A stretch of 20,579 bases of DNA from Hirudo medicinalis (taxonomy: Eukaryota > Annelida > Clitellata > Hirudinida > Hirudinidae), in the NCBI GenBank assembly GCA_011800805.1, contig MPNW01000548.1, positions 54,623 through 75,201 of the forward strand. The letters run 5' to 3'. The position numbers were made by a program, and so were the translations under genes. Below, piece by piece: positions 1 to 10,034 of this stretch (positions are counted from its first letter, which is position 1; every line of letters begins with the position of its first letter). A model generated the notes under the pieces. That model saw nothing but the letters and a program-made list of their open reading frames with translations. It made no database searches and was not told where the DNA came from.

Positions 1-276
1 CCACATATCTAGCCTCGAGCATCAAAAGAGTGCAAGAAATCCCGGCTCGAAAAAGATTGAGATCATCATCATCTTCTCAACTCATCGTGCCGGCGGGTAG
101 ACTGAAGAGCGCTGGAGATAGAGGATTTGAGGTTGCTGGCCCAAGAATATGGAATACTCTTCCCCCAGAGGTCACTTCCGCTGCGACTGTTGAAAGCTTT
201 AGAAAAAGACTCAGGACGCATTTGTTCAGTGGCCTTGAAGTCCTTTAGGACTTCCGCCACTTTAAATTTGTCAAAC
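1..276 (+). mobile_element. 3' end of an L2/CR1-type non-LTR retrotransposon
   Basis: This is a 5'-truncated fragment carrying only the C-terminal end of a reverse transcriptase ORF. Frame from about 30 to 248 reads ARKRLRSSSSSQLIVP, then GFEVAGPRIWNTLPPEVTSA and FRKRLRTHLFSGLEVL before a stop. That is the conserved tail of Jockey-superfamily (CR1/L2 group) elements. The larger element at 17081-20488 carries the same tail (SRKRLRSSSSSLLFVP, then a frameshifted WNQLPPQVTSAATIESFRK), so both belong to one family. The fragment runs to the window edge, so its true 5' limit is unknown. It ends in AAATTTGTCAAAC followed directly by an AAT microsatellite. Confidence 0.8.
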
Positions 277-302
277 AATAATAATAATAATAATAATAAT
301 AA
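277..302. repeat. (AAT)n microsatellite
   Basis: About nine perfect AAT units directly follow the retrotransposon 3' end. It is either the element's tail or the target into which it inserted. Confidence 0.95.
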
Positions 303-338
303 GGTTGGATCTACAATTATTTTGCTGTGAAATCACAA

Positions 339-686
339 TGCATCGAAGCTTTGCAACAGCACATGACTATTTGTGAAAAGTTTGAAGCTGTTGTTTGGAC
401 AGGATGCAACAAAGGCCGCAAAGTTTTCATTCCAAGGATTCCAATAATTGCTGACGACATCACATTTTCTTTCAAGCAAACACAGTTACCTATTTGATTA
501 ACCTTTGCAATGACAATTAACAAATCTCAGGGCCAATTGTTGAAGATTGCTAGAACCAATTTGGGGGCTCACTGTCTTTCTATGTATGTTACTTGTTCTT
601 GAGTGGGATCTGGAAACAATCTATGTGTTCTACTTCCAAAAAGCCTTCAAATCCATGTCACATCTAAAACTATTCAACAAAGTTAA
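339..686 (+). mobile_element. Helitron/PIF1-type helicase remnant
   Basis: One reading frame, broken by two TGA codons (495-497 and 600-602), matches the C-terminal end of the PIF1-like helicase of Helitron RepHel proteins. In order it shows GRKVFIPRIPIIADD, then FKQTQLPI, stop, LTFAMTINKSQGQLLKIART, NLGAHCLSMYVTCS, stop, VGSGNNLCVLLPKSLQ. The TINKSQGQ block and the following T(C/A)SRVGSxxNL-like block are the family's late helicase motifs; here the R of SRVG is replaced by a stop. No Rep domain, no Helitron termini and no intact frame are visible. It is a dead fragment with no expected function. A cellular PIF1 gene is less likely because of the stops and the surrounding transposon debris. 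Confidence 0.8.
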
Positions 687-1099
687 ATCATATTGCAACT
701 TGTTCTAATGTCTCTCCAATTTTCATTTCGCAAATTATTCATCCACTAGAGGATATTAGTTTAAACTTAGGTCCAATTTGCTCAACGGACACAACTAAAT
801 ATTCTTTCACTAATCACTTGATCATGATTTAGAACTCTCTCCCCAGTAATCATTTCATTCACTACTTATAGTCGATTCACCTGCCTCATCAACGATTATG
901 ACTTTACTCCCTTACTTGACATTACAAATGACATGTTAGAAATAAAATTTGTTTGATGGCTTGTGAACAGGTAAATTATGCCTCATTTGTCCTCTGCTCA
1001 CATATGTAACAAAAACAAAACTGCTTCTGATGTTATAATTAGATGTGACTAGACAAGTGCAAGACATGCAATAGTCCTGTCATAATTTCAGCAATAAAA
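687..1099. other. gene-free stretch
   Basis: AT-rich sequence between the Helitron and hAT fragments. I see no coding frame or repeat; part may be further decayed transposon sequence. Confidence 0.5.
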
Positions 1100-1450
1100 A
1101 GGTTTTATCAAGACAATAATTAAGATCTCAAAAGGATGGTGATGTTTACATCAGGTGGTGCAGCAATGATGCTTGAAAAAAATAATGGTGTTGCTGCATT
1201 CCTTTGCCAGTCTATCCCTCACTTGATGGAGCAACATTGTGTTGCTCATGGAGAAGATCTGAAGATTGATAATGAATGGATAGAGATCCAACTCATGAAG
1301 GAATTAGAAACATTTATTTGAACAGTTTGAACAATGTTTTGCAGCTCTAGAGGTTATAAGCTGTTATATGAATGATCTTGAAAATTGTGGAACAAATAAT
1401 TTTCAGGGAGTCTTCAAAAACTTCATGAACGTCAGGAGAAGTTATCATCC
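1100..1450 (+). mobile_element. hAT-type (DUF4371/ZMYM-like) transposase fragment
   Basis: The frame at 1136-1321 reads MFTSGGAAMMLEKNNGVAAF followed by IPHLMEQHCVAHGEDLKIDN and ends at TGA. This resembles the catalytic-core segment found in domesticated and mobile hAT-like proteins (SDGAxxMxGxxxGVxA ... HCxxHR), where the first D is catalytic. Here that D is replaced by G (TSGGA) and the HR is HG, so key residues are lost. Downstream residues TMFCSSRGYKLLYE continue the similarity after the stop. No terminal inverted repeats or target duplications were found. It is a decayed fragment only. Confidence 0.65.
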
Positions 1451-1599
1451 ACAAAACACCCAAAGGATTCAGCTCAACACTGGTTGAGTTTACTTGAGTT
1501 GAGCTTACTTAAAAAGTAAGCTAAATTTTGAATTAAGTTTATCGACCATAATCAAATGCATTCAGGTTTTCTGAAATTTAAGTGTTAGCACAAACCACT

Positions 1600-2210
1600 T
1601 ATAATAGAGTGTCACAAGATCCAACTAAACTTGGCAAAGAAGATGATGAATTCAGAGATTAACTAGTTATTTTGTCTTATGACAAGAAATTAAGTTTGTA
1701 TGGTCGGGACGGCTTCAAATATTATTGGGAGTCAGAGGAAAAAACCTTTTAAAATGCTCAATTATCAAAATGGTCTGGGCTGCCATTTCCCCTTATGGTT
1801 CATCTGAATTTGTTAGAGGGGAAGCAGGATTCATTAAACTATATTGAAGTGCTGGAACAGCATCTGCTTATGCTTTGTGACAAATTTAAATATGATAGTC
1901 TTTTTTAGCATGACAATGATTATGTCTTTTAATACTCTTCCTGACTGACAAAAATTTCTCCAATTAGTTATAAAATGGCTACCTACTCCAGATTTGAATC
2001 CCACTAAAAACATTCCCCCAATAATATAGGTTGATATAAGATGTTTAGGAAACCAATAGGCAGCTTCAGAAGTAAATTTCTTAAATGCTAGATTAGTTGA
2101 TAGCTGGAATAAGCTCAAGGAAGCAGTGGAAGCCAGAACTGTGCAGGAATTCAAGATTGCCCAGATTCTTAAGGCTATTAAATAAGATAAAGTGAAGTTC
2201 TTATACATGG
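1600..2210 (+). mobile_element. Tc1/mariner transposase pseudogene
   Basis: Blocks in several + frames follow the order of a Tc1 transposase: VILSYDKKLSLYGRDGFKYY (family: WSDESxFxLxGxDGxxYVWR, with the catalytic D region degraded), KMVWAAISPYGSSEFVRG (family: MVWGAISxxG), EVLEQHLLML, HDNDY (family: QDNDPKH, second catalytic D) and WLPTPDLNPTKNIP (family: WPxQSPDLNPIENxW, third acidic region altered to T/K). A tail LKEAVEARTVQEFKIAQILK fits the C-terminus. Several stops and frameshifts separate the blocks. The long - strand open frame over the same bases is antisense to this. The element is dead; inverted repeats were not recognised. Confidence 0.8.
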
Positions 2211-2644
2211 GAGATAATCCTTAACCATGGTACATACAAATTAGGAATTTTGGGACAAGACATAAATGACAAAGGCACTGTCAGGGCTTACAAGAATAAG
2301 TATGTGTTCGAGTATAAAGAGAAGGATGTAAAAATGAAATACAGTAAAACCTTTAAATAGGGGTACCCTATAAATATAAAGAAATACAAGTATATTTTGA
2401 AATAACTGATTTTTTTTCAATACAATTTGACCTTAATTTACAGTGCACCAGTCAAACTTGGATAAGATGATGCCCAAAATTTATAATAAAAAAAAGGATA
2501 TATACATTGTTCATAAAATTTTAAAAATTTATTCACATGAATTTCATGTGAAAAGTTAATTTTGAATGTTCAATCACACTGTATTTTAAAACTTCCGTTT
2601 ATCAAATGACTTTGTGACTGATTGTAAGTTGTTAACTATAATAT
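2211..2644. other. gene-free AT-rich stretch
   Basis: No gene seen. It contains poly-A/T runs and a possible pogo-like end motif (ACAGTAAAACCT near 2340) without a visible partner. Confidence 0.5.
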
Positions 2645-3735
2645 TGTAAAGACATTGGCTGCCACTGGAAAAGAAAGCATAGGAGACATTGGGTCTTCCT
2701 ACCTGACTCCTCTTCCAACTGAAATTGCCTCATGCAGACCATTCTCCATTTTCATGTAGACACGGCAGTTGCTGTACAAATTCGTGAGGTAAGTCGTCAG
2801 CATTGGTGGAGTGCTGAGGCGACAGGCAGCTCTGATGATTGAGTGATGACTCACTGAGTCAAAAGCCTTTGTCACATCGACAAAGGTCAAATTCAACTTT
2901 TTCCTTCCCATTCTCTTCTTGTCAATGATAGCCACAAGTTATCTCAGATACCATCACCGTGTCTGAATGCTTTCTGTCGTGCAGACAAAGGCCAAAATAG
3001 CAACAATCTTACATTGATGATCCGATGAAAAAGTCGGCTCATAATGGGACCGACAGTTATTGGCCTAAATTCACTCAGGGTGGATGTGTCCTTACCCTTA
3101 GGAATGTAAGTGACTACTCCTTCCTTGAATGGAGAGGGAGGCATGGCACAATAAATTTCATTCCATCGAGATTTTTTCTCTTCATTCCATCCACCCGGGG
3201 CGACATCCTTTAGACCACGCAAAGCAATCTTAACTTCTCCACGCGTTATTGGGGCCTCCAAGTCATAACAGGGCCCAACAATTGGTGTTACGGGTCTGTC
3301 ACCTCTGACTGATTCTCGGGAAAACACTTGTCTCCAATTCTCGAGTAACCTTTCGTGAGGAAATGGCTTCTGCTCCTCTCCATAATCATCGTTGAGCACT
3401 GACTGTGCACCCTTGCATGAATTTTTCTCATAAAAAAATTGAAGCTTCTTTCATTGCCTTCGTCTTTCCCTCTTGGGAGGTTTCGTTTTGGTCACGAGAA
3501 ACCTCCTGTGGCTTCCATTATTACTTATCTTTTGTGTATTTACATTACTCATTGCATCCTGGCTGATCGGCTTTTCCTTTTTGCTTTTGCGACCTCGGGT
3601 GGGCTGAGCATTTCTCTTTTCGTTCAGAGTCATCAGGCCCCAGCCCAGATCGAGTACTCCTTGATGGACGTTACCAACAATAAACGTTGTATTCCTTTGT
3701 CTTCCAATTTTCCCCGTTTTGACACGTAGTCTCAC
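2645..3735 (-). mobile_element. R2-like non-LTR retrotransposon fragment (pseudogene)
   Basis: Read on the - strand, an open frame from 3735 gives a basic N-terminal part ending KPPKRERRRQ, a TGA near 3448, then KKLQFFYEKN and an RT N-terminal region: LENWRQVFSRE, ITRGEVKIALRGLKDVAPG, VVTYIPKGKDTSTLSEFRPI, TVGPIMSRLFHRIINVRL and RQKAFRHGDGI. After a frameshift near 2940 it continues as LTFVDVTKAFDSVSHHSIIR (RT motif A, catalytic D) and GRGVR-stop-EDPMSP, corresponding to GVxQGDPLSP with Q turned into TAG. These blocks and their order fit R2-clade elements, which carry a restriction-like endonuclease and usually sit in 28S rDNA. The YADD motif, endonuclease and 3' end are missing. No rDNA is visible around it. 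Confidence 0.75.
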
Positions 3736-3992
3736 CTTTTATCGAACGAAAGATAGGGGACACGAAAAAAGTTAATTCAGCAAATCCAGTCGATTTTTGA
3801 GCGCAATTAACGTATTATTTACTCAAATCACATAGGAGAAACAAACCGGACACTCCTCAGCTCTCTTGCTCGAAACTACTAGTACTACTTGCTGGGAACC
3901 CCGGTCAATCTCTAAAAATGACTTAATCCTCACTTCACTCGCTTTTCAATGGCCATTGCATGGTCATTAATGGCCATTAGCATCTTAAAAAA
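3736..3992. other. spacer between R2-like fragment and CRLF3-like gene
   Basis: No convincing exon. It may contain 5' sequence of the R2-like element or intron of the CRLF3-like gene. Confidence 0.4.
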
Positions 3993-5103
3993 TTACATAA
4001 ACATATTTGGGACAACATTTTCAAAGCTGCAACATAGCTTAAAGAAATCAAGTACCGCATCTTCTGGCACTTTCCATTTGACTGCTATGGAAAATGATTT
4101 TGTAGAAATATCTGAGATGATCAACAGTGGCTGGATTGAGATTTTCCCAAAAGAACAGATGAGACTCTTTAGCTGTGCCACTATCTGAGATTCTGCTGAA
4201 ACTTGGAGAATTGTGCCTGTGAGTTTTTGAAATGGAACTACAGTAGTTGAGCTGCAAAATGTTTTAAATTTTAACTGATTTAATACATGAAATAATTGGA
4301 AATTACATTATAACAAAATATCAATTTCCAAATATTAAATCTTTGAATATTTTATTATAATTTTGGTATAATCGGAAATCAGTACGCCAAAAAAATAAAC
4401 AGCACTGTGCGAATTTCTCTAAAAGAAATGTGTGACTTTCTTTCTTGAAAGTGATAATTACTTTGAACCACCTTCATCAGCACAGTCAATTTTATGTCAT
4501 TCTCTATAGAATGCATGCCTAATAAACTTTTTTGAGCATAACTTCAAGAGAATGATTTGCATTCAAATTGTCATTAAAAGTTACAAATTATATTTTTGTA
4601 GCATTCATACGAACCTGAGTTTGTCAATTCTCAATTCCTCAAGTGCTTTTACATCTTCCTTTTCAACTTGCTCATTTGCAACTGCATAAAATATTTATCT
4701 TAGTTATGTTCAAAATTATAATGTAAAATCAGAATTAATTCACCATGATTAGTCTTGGATTCCAGCATAGCATTGCCATCTTCAATAATCTCCCCATATG
4801 CTTGAACTTTACCTAGAGACTTTTTTTCTGCCTCATCAACTTGCTCCTTCAAATTGGCTATTCTTTCATCTATTAGCTTGTTAAATGCAGACTTAATAGC
4901 ATCAAAATGCTTTTCTATTTGCTCCTTTTGGAATTTAGCATTTAAAGTAATCTAAAATATTGTTAATAAAATGTGAGCCAAAGCATTTAATACACCAATT
5001 TTTCAGGCATATGTACCTGTTCATGGTAAGGAAGGGTATCAATAAAAGCTCTGTCATTTAAACTTGGAAGCATTTTGAAGTGATCACATCCATTATCCGC
5101 CAT
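3993..5103 (-). CDS. CRLF3: CRLF3-like gene, 5' half (cytokine receptor-like factor 3)
   Basis: Four - strand exons join in phase with GT-AG introns: 5103-5017, 4951-4744, 4681-4615 and 4251-3993. The start is the ATG opening MADNGCDHFKMLPSLNDRAF. Exon 2 encodes a coiled-coil segment (EQIEKHFDAIKSAFNKLIDE then RIANLKEQVDEAEKK) resembling CRLF3's LKQHFNDLKGTLGKLLDERL region. Exon 4 resembles the stretch leading into the CRLF3 fibronectin-III domain, ending ISTKSFSIAVKWKVPED. CRLF3 is an intracellular/orphan cytokine-receptor-related protein with coiled coil, FN3 and SPRY-like parts, about 440 residues in mammals; only about 205 residues are present here before an in-frame stop at 3993-3995. 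The remaining exons are either beyond the transposon cluster to the left or lost. A TRIM/FSD1-type coiled-coil protein is the main alternative. Exon structure is firm; the family name is moderate. Confidence 0.55.
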
Positions 5104-6209
5104 CTCTTGTGCACAGGAAAAGGACAATTAAATCTATAACAAACCAGATGTAACACAACATAACCATTTACACGACCTATCCTAAATTCATGTTTCAACC
5201 CCTTACTCAAAAAACATTTAAATAATAAGGTAAATTAAACTTATTTAAGTGTGCTGACTTAACTTAAAAAGTTATTCATAATCATTAATTCACAGTTCTA
5301 TAAGTCTATAATGTTCTATAATGTACGAGATCTTAACTGACCCATCATGCTACTAATAATGAAGAGAGCAAATTATTAAGATCACAGACTGATTTTCCAA
5401 CCAGCTTAAGCCTACATTTTAATTCTATAAAATGTCGGCTCTGAATAGTTGGCCAAAAAAATATAAATTAAAATCTTATAAGTGTCTAACTTGTGTTTAA
5501 TCAAATCAGCACTTATATTTCAAATCACTATGTATTCAACCAAATAAATGTAGCTAGCCCAACGTAGGTTAAAAATATTCATTAGACAATACTGGCGTTA
5601 CACAAACTCATAACAACGCACCTAAATCTCGATTACTTATTTTGATCCTTTACTTCTAAAAGCAAAACCAAAAATGCAAATCGAGGCTTATAAGATAGCC
5701 GCCATCTAAGAAAAATGCCATACTACAATTTATTTTAAAAGATCATGAATATCGTCTAATACATATGCATTATTTAATTATTAATATATAATACAAATCT
5801 TAAATTTTTAAAATTAGTAAATTTATTTTTTAATTAATGATTTTGCCAAAATTATTCAAATGCTTATTAAAAAAAGTAAATTAAGGTAATAATTAGCGAA
5901 TATTAAGTTTTACTTCTTTAACTCTAAACTGTACTTTGAATTTCTGAAAATCATTATATTAACGTCTTTTTTTATTTATAATAAGATATAAACGTGATTT
6001 GATTAAATTTTGTATTTAATTAAAAGTAGTTCAAATAAAATTTTAATTTTTTATAATCATAACACACACATTTTTATTGATATGTCGTTCTGTGTTATTG
6101 GTGAATATTGAACTGCGAAAGGGGCGCCAGGCCGCATTTATTGGATCTTAGTAAACATCGGGGTTGTAATAAGTTTTCGGAAGCCATTTTATTGAAAGTC
6201 ACCATAATA
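5104..6209. promoter_or_regulatory. shared upstream region of divergent CRLF3-like and NUP35 genes
   Basis: About 1.1 kb of very AT-rich sequence between two head-to-head start codons. It must contain the 5' UTRs and promoters of both genes, but I recognise no TATA box or defined element. A frame open upstream of the NUP35 start from 6108 is probably 5' UTR. Confidence 0.5.
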
Positions 6210-7583
6210 ATGAACAATCACGATTCTGTTATTATGGGTTCGACTATGGCCCGTAGTCCAAGATCTCGTAATGCCTATCTCCCGGCATATTTGATGGGAG
6301 ATTCAACAACGTCACTTCAGGTGAATTTTTGTATTACATAAATTTGACATCTATTATGCCTTGCTATTGTCATCATTTTTAATTGACTTAAACAGAGTTT
6401 AAAAGTTCGTCAACAATCGAATCAAAATCAGCCTCAAACCTACTTCAATTTTGGTCCTTCAGCAAAGTCCCCAAAATGTGTAACACCTGGGTTTGCATTT
6501 GTTTCTATATTAAGTTTAATTACAACGTCATGGTCTGAATGTATAATTAGTCATACACTAATAGTTTAATTATTTCAGAGAGAAACAAGATAAACCAAGA
6601 GCTCCTCCTCTTATGACTTTGGAAGAAAGTTTTCGTGATTATTGTCTAAAGCAGAACAATGTAAACATTTCTTGATACACTTTTTTAACATTTGTTAATT
6701 CTATTAATTTTACCTACCTCTATTCTCAGCAAGATATTTGCCCTCCACCATTCATTCCAAACAACAGTAATGCAGAGTTTTTCCCTAATAGTATGTTAAA
6801 TATATTTGGATACTGGCAATTGGAGTGAATCACTTTAATTAATACATCTTTTCTCAGGTCCATGTCCTGCCTACAGGAATGTTGATAATTCAAGGTATCA
6901 AGCTGGTGTTTTGTTTGTTATTTCAATTCAATATGTTTTGACTAGTTTTGATTCTTTGAAAAGGAGTGAAGAAGATATTTCTGAACTCTGGGTAACAGTC
7001 TTTGGGTTAGAATGCCTTCAAATGAATGCTATGCAAAAGAAATGAGTTTCTATGCAAATTCCATTTATTTTAAGGTTTGCACCTGATTCAGTGCCTTTCA
7101 TCCTGGAGGAATTTGGTCACTTCGGCCTTATTTTGAAACATTTTGTGAGTGAATGACTTTGATTTTTAACTTAACAAATAGATTAATTAAAAAAAATTTT
7201 AACAAATAGATGAGTGCTGAGGGAAACTGGATTCATTTACTCTACGAAAACAAGATACAAGCCAGGAGGGCACTGAGTAGAAACGGAAGAGTGTACAATG
7301 GAAATATGATGGTGGGAGTAGTCTCTTGCACTGATAAGGTTATTATATGAGTGGATGACTTTGTGGGTGATTTTTAAAGTAATTTGCAATTAATTTACAG
7401 AAAACAATGGACATGTACAATAAGGCTAGAGCTGCTCAGTTGAATGAGCAAAATGAGACGACATTTCCAAAGACCACCGAAGACTCATTTGACTTGAATT
7501 TAACTCCGAACTTCAAGAGAAAACTGCCTCAGAGGCAAAATAGCATGCTTAGTAAGGCCATAGATCTTGTATTTAACTGGTAG
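6210..7583 (+). CDS. NUP35: nucleoporin NUP35 (Nup53), nine exons, complete
   Basis: Nuclear-pore scaffold protein that links NUP93/NUP155 complexes to the pore membrane. Exons: 6210-6320, 6396-6490, 6579-6660, 6730-6790, 6858-6894, 6964-7005, 7075-7144, 7210-7338 and 7401-7583, giving 269 residues (human about 326). The N-terminus has SPRSRNAYLPAYLMGD, the family's conserved (N/F)LPxFLMGD box. DKPRAPPLMTLEESF at about 74-88 matches the DKSGAPPxxxxxDD block. The RRM_NUP35 fold spans about 137-208: ELWVTVFGFAPDS, FGHFGLILKHFMSAEGNWIH and YENKIQARRALSRNGR. The C-terminus SKAIDLVFNW matches the amphipathic membrane-binding helix ending in W. The start at 6210 was chosen over an in-frame ATG at 6108 because similarity begins there. 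The exon 2 donor (G|GTTTGC) is the least certain boundary. All other introns are ordinary GT-AG, 63-88 bases long. Confidence 0.88.
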
Positions 7584-7674
7584 CTTGTTGATGTTCTAAA
7601 CATATTTTGGAATGATCAATTTTAAAAACATCCCTTGAAATATGACTTGTGTTTTGTTGGAAAATATTCTTAGA

Positions 7675-8542
7675 CTATGGTGATAAAGGAAGATTTGATT
7701 GCTTGGAATCCTTGTTAGGGTGAAATTTGTGAAGTTGCATCTTTTGGAATCCAGCAGGACTCAATGTTCCTTGGTTGAAAGTAGCAATGGAATTTTGTGT
7801 CTCGATTGACTGCTTAATTTTGAGCTTTTGAATTGTGAATGCTTTCTCCAAATCATGCATTTTGAACAAAGGGATGAAGTTTAGATTGTTATATGCTTTA
7901 GAAGCAATTAACCTCCTGCTCGGCCTAACCTGTAACAACTCTGCTATAACAACTTATGTCAACATCCACCATGTGAAGCTTTGTTTATTGTCAACGATTT
8001 GTTCTTAAAGCCTATTTTGGTTCAAAGCCGTATTGTCCTCATGTTTTGTGTGGAGTAGGCTCAAACTGATAGTCGTGCTTACTGTGGTGTTGACGTGGAA
8101 TTAACATCAAAAGAGGATGTTTCTTACTTCGTTTCTTAACGTTAACTCTTATGAAAAGTGGTGGATGGACATTATGCCTGCATATTATCAATCGTGTAAA
8201 GTGAGAAAGACCTGCCTATTTATACTTAGGATGTAGTGGTACTGGTGACCTTTGTGGATCATCCGCAACGGAATGGACCGGGGAATGTCGCATTCCAGTA
8301 GAAGGGATAGGAATTGCAAAAGCTTTAGAGGTACGACGCAAAACTATTTTTGTCTGGAGAAAATAATTTTTGATTGGTTTTAAAATAATGCCTCGTTTTG
8401 ACGCTGAAAAGTTTGGGGGAGTATTTGCTCTGGTTGCATTGGCTTTGGTTTGCGACGAAATAAGGAGGGAGGAAGTAGCTTTTACTGAGAAATTCAGCAA
8501 AAAGTGACGCCATCTGGAGGACTCAACTTGACCAATTAACAT
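7675..8542 (-). CDS. unrecognised three-exon gene
   Basis: Not recognised as any family. Three - strand exons join in one frame: 8542-8226, 8177-8083 and 7943-7675 (TAG stop), about 226 residues. Donors are AA|GTATAA and CACA|GTAAGC, acceptors TATGCAG and TTATAG, with introns of 48 and 139 bases. The predicted protein is basic and rich in S, P, K and Q. Recognisable stretches are RRTSKAFAIPIPSTGMRHSP, HPPLFIRVNVKKRSKKHPLL, ASKAYNNLNFIPLFKMHDLE and NSIATFNQGTLSPAGFQKMQ. The first 80 residues (RWRHFLLNFSVKATSSLL) could be a mitochondrial-type leader or untranslated; an alternative start is the ATG at 8293. The gene is convergent with NUP35, only 91 bases from its stop. Support is phase consistency across two introns, not homology. 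Confidence 0.5.
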
Positions 8543-8832
8543 TTTATCGATGCTGCGATATTTCGCAATATAGTTAAGTTTAATAGGTCAAACTTGATCT
8601 CATTACTATCACCTGAATCATGTATCATTTTGGAATAATTCATTATTCTCGATGTTTCAAAACTTGTTGACGCATGTGAAGTCTTACTAAATGTGATGCC
8701 AACATAATCACGGATATTTACAAACTAATTAAAATGATAAGAACATTTTTTAAAATACTTACCTTAATGCATAAATAATTACAATAGATTGAAATATTTA
8801 AATTTAAGTCCATAAAAGAACTGATGAGACAG
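8543..8832. other. spacer without a gene
   Basis: Just under 300 bases of AT-rich sequence; nothing recognised. Confidence 0.5.
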
Positions 8833-8838
8833 TTTATT
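8833..8838 (-). terminator. polyadenylation signal AATAAA (- strand)
   Basis: TTTATT on + reads AATAAA on -, about 60 bases past the stop of the small ORF at 8897-9220, a usual spacing. Confidence 0.4.
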
Positions 8839-8896
8839 TTTAAAATCTTCATACTCGAACTACAAGTTCAGTTGGACAAAATAACTCGATGGAATT

Positions 8897-9220
8897 TCAA
8901 TAAAGCTTGTTGCCCTTTCGAAAAATGTTTTCTTTGAGGATTCCCGCCATTTTCATGCGGTCTTCTTTGGACAAAGCTCCACTCAGCGGAAGGTCTGCCT
9001 CTTTGGTGAAGCGTCCCAAATCGTCGACATGCGAATTAAGATAATGTTTAATGGAACTCATGATAACAAAGTAAGCCACAAAACGGTTGCACTTGCGAAA
9101 CATTTCGGCCTGGTTTTGAATTCTGTCCTCAACTTTGCTCCAATTTATGGAAGTCAATGCAATCTTTACAAGAAGACATATGATCAATAAAGTTCCCGAA
9201 CAAAACACCTTCCTAGACAT
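8897..9220 (-). CDS. possible small secreted or membrane-anchored protein
   Basis: Single-exon frame of 107 residues, not recognised. It starts MSRKVFCSGTLLIICLLVK, a short basic n-region followed by a hydrophobic core and ALTS, which fits a signal peptide cleaved around residue 24 or an N-terminal anchor. The remainder is charged, with KVEDRIQNQAEMFRKCNRF and LPLSGALSKEDRMKMAGILK and only one cysteine, so no disulfide-rich toxin or defensin pattern. An AATAAA lies about 60 bases downstream. An ATAAATA box lies at about 9246-9252, but only some 27 bases before the ATG, which would leave almost no 5' UTR, so it may be chance. It could instead be a terminal exon or a fortuitous frame. Confidence 0.4.
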   Translation of the reverse strand: MSRKVFCSGTLLIICLLVKIALTSINWSKVEDRIQNQAEMFRKCNRFVAYFVIMSSIKHYLNSHVDDLGRFTKEADLPLSGALSKEDRMKMAGILKENIFRKGNKLY

Positions 9221-10034
9221 CGTTAATGAAATTTATTAAACGAGGGGTATTTATGTCCCCTTCGCGACACATGACTCCGAGTGCAATGAGGGACATCCAC
9301 ATATTTTTCGGTTCAATTCCTTGCCACTCATTTGTTGGTTCATTAATATTTATGAGGATTTATATTAATAATTCACCTGATAAAAATCGACAGACTAAAG
9401 CAGATGTGGAAATTTAAATTGAAGGGGAATTATGGTTCTGTGAGTGTTAAATTTAAATTGTTAAAACCCTTAAGCTGTGGTAGATTGATGCTTGTTTATA
9501 TTTTCTACGAATATCTTAAGTTCTTAGGACTGATGAAAAGTTATTCGAATAACTGACAAGTTCGTATGGATGCGTCCTTCAAAATAAGAAATTTGTTGCT
9601 GAATGTTGTGGTTTAGCATGAGTTGAAAGTCATTCTAAGTACAAATATTTTTTTAAATGTAATTTATATTGTACGTAAAAATACTAGATAAAAAAATAAT
9701 TTGCTGCATCTTAAAACAGAGCCGTGCAATTTACAACTTGGATTGAGAACTCTTTTTTAAATACTCTTTCCTGAACTTCAGAACATTTTAAAAATTTATT
9801 CATTGCGACACCTGTTTCCATTCAAATATATTCAGAAAACACTAACGAATTGTAATCCATTTTCATTGCCTTCCTAAATTGACAGATTTGACGTTTAGTT
9901 CTGTAAGCAACTAGTTAAATGATTAATCAAGCCAACCAATTAAATAATTTACACATGTATTATTTTGAAATGCTTCGAAATATTGGAATAAAATTATACT
10001 TGCAAATATTTCTTAATAATATAATCATGCTGAC
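9221..10034. other. gene-free stretch, contains possible 3' UTR of the SDR gene
   Basis: No supported coding frame; a 63-codon + strand frame at 9226-9417 lacks any recognisable feature. TTTATT at 9795-9800 reads AATAAA on the - strand and could end the dehydrogenase transcript, 235 bases past its stop. Confidence 0.4.

Noticed and set aside
1834..2208. 124-codon - strand open frame
   Set aside because: It is antisense to Tc1/mariner transposase blocks (PDLNP, HDND) on the + strand and shows no features of its own.
2338..2365. ACAGTAAAACCTTTAAATAGGGG, resembling a pogo/Tigger-type terminal repeat
   Set aside because: No inverted partner or target-site duplication was found in the window.
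3439..3729. 96-codon + strand frame with hydrophobic stretches
   Set aside because: Antisense of the basic N-terminal region of the R2-like element.
6108..6209. In-frame upstream ATG extending NUP35 by 34 residues
   Set aside because: The extension has no family similarity and the conserved N-terminal box begins just after the ATG at 6210; likely 5' UTR.
9226..9417. 63-codon + strand frame beginning MKFIKRGVFM
   Set aside because: No recognisable feature, no splice partner, and it overlaps the upstream region of the - strand ORF at 8897-9220.
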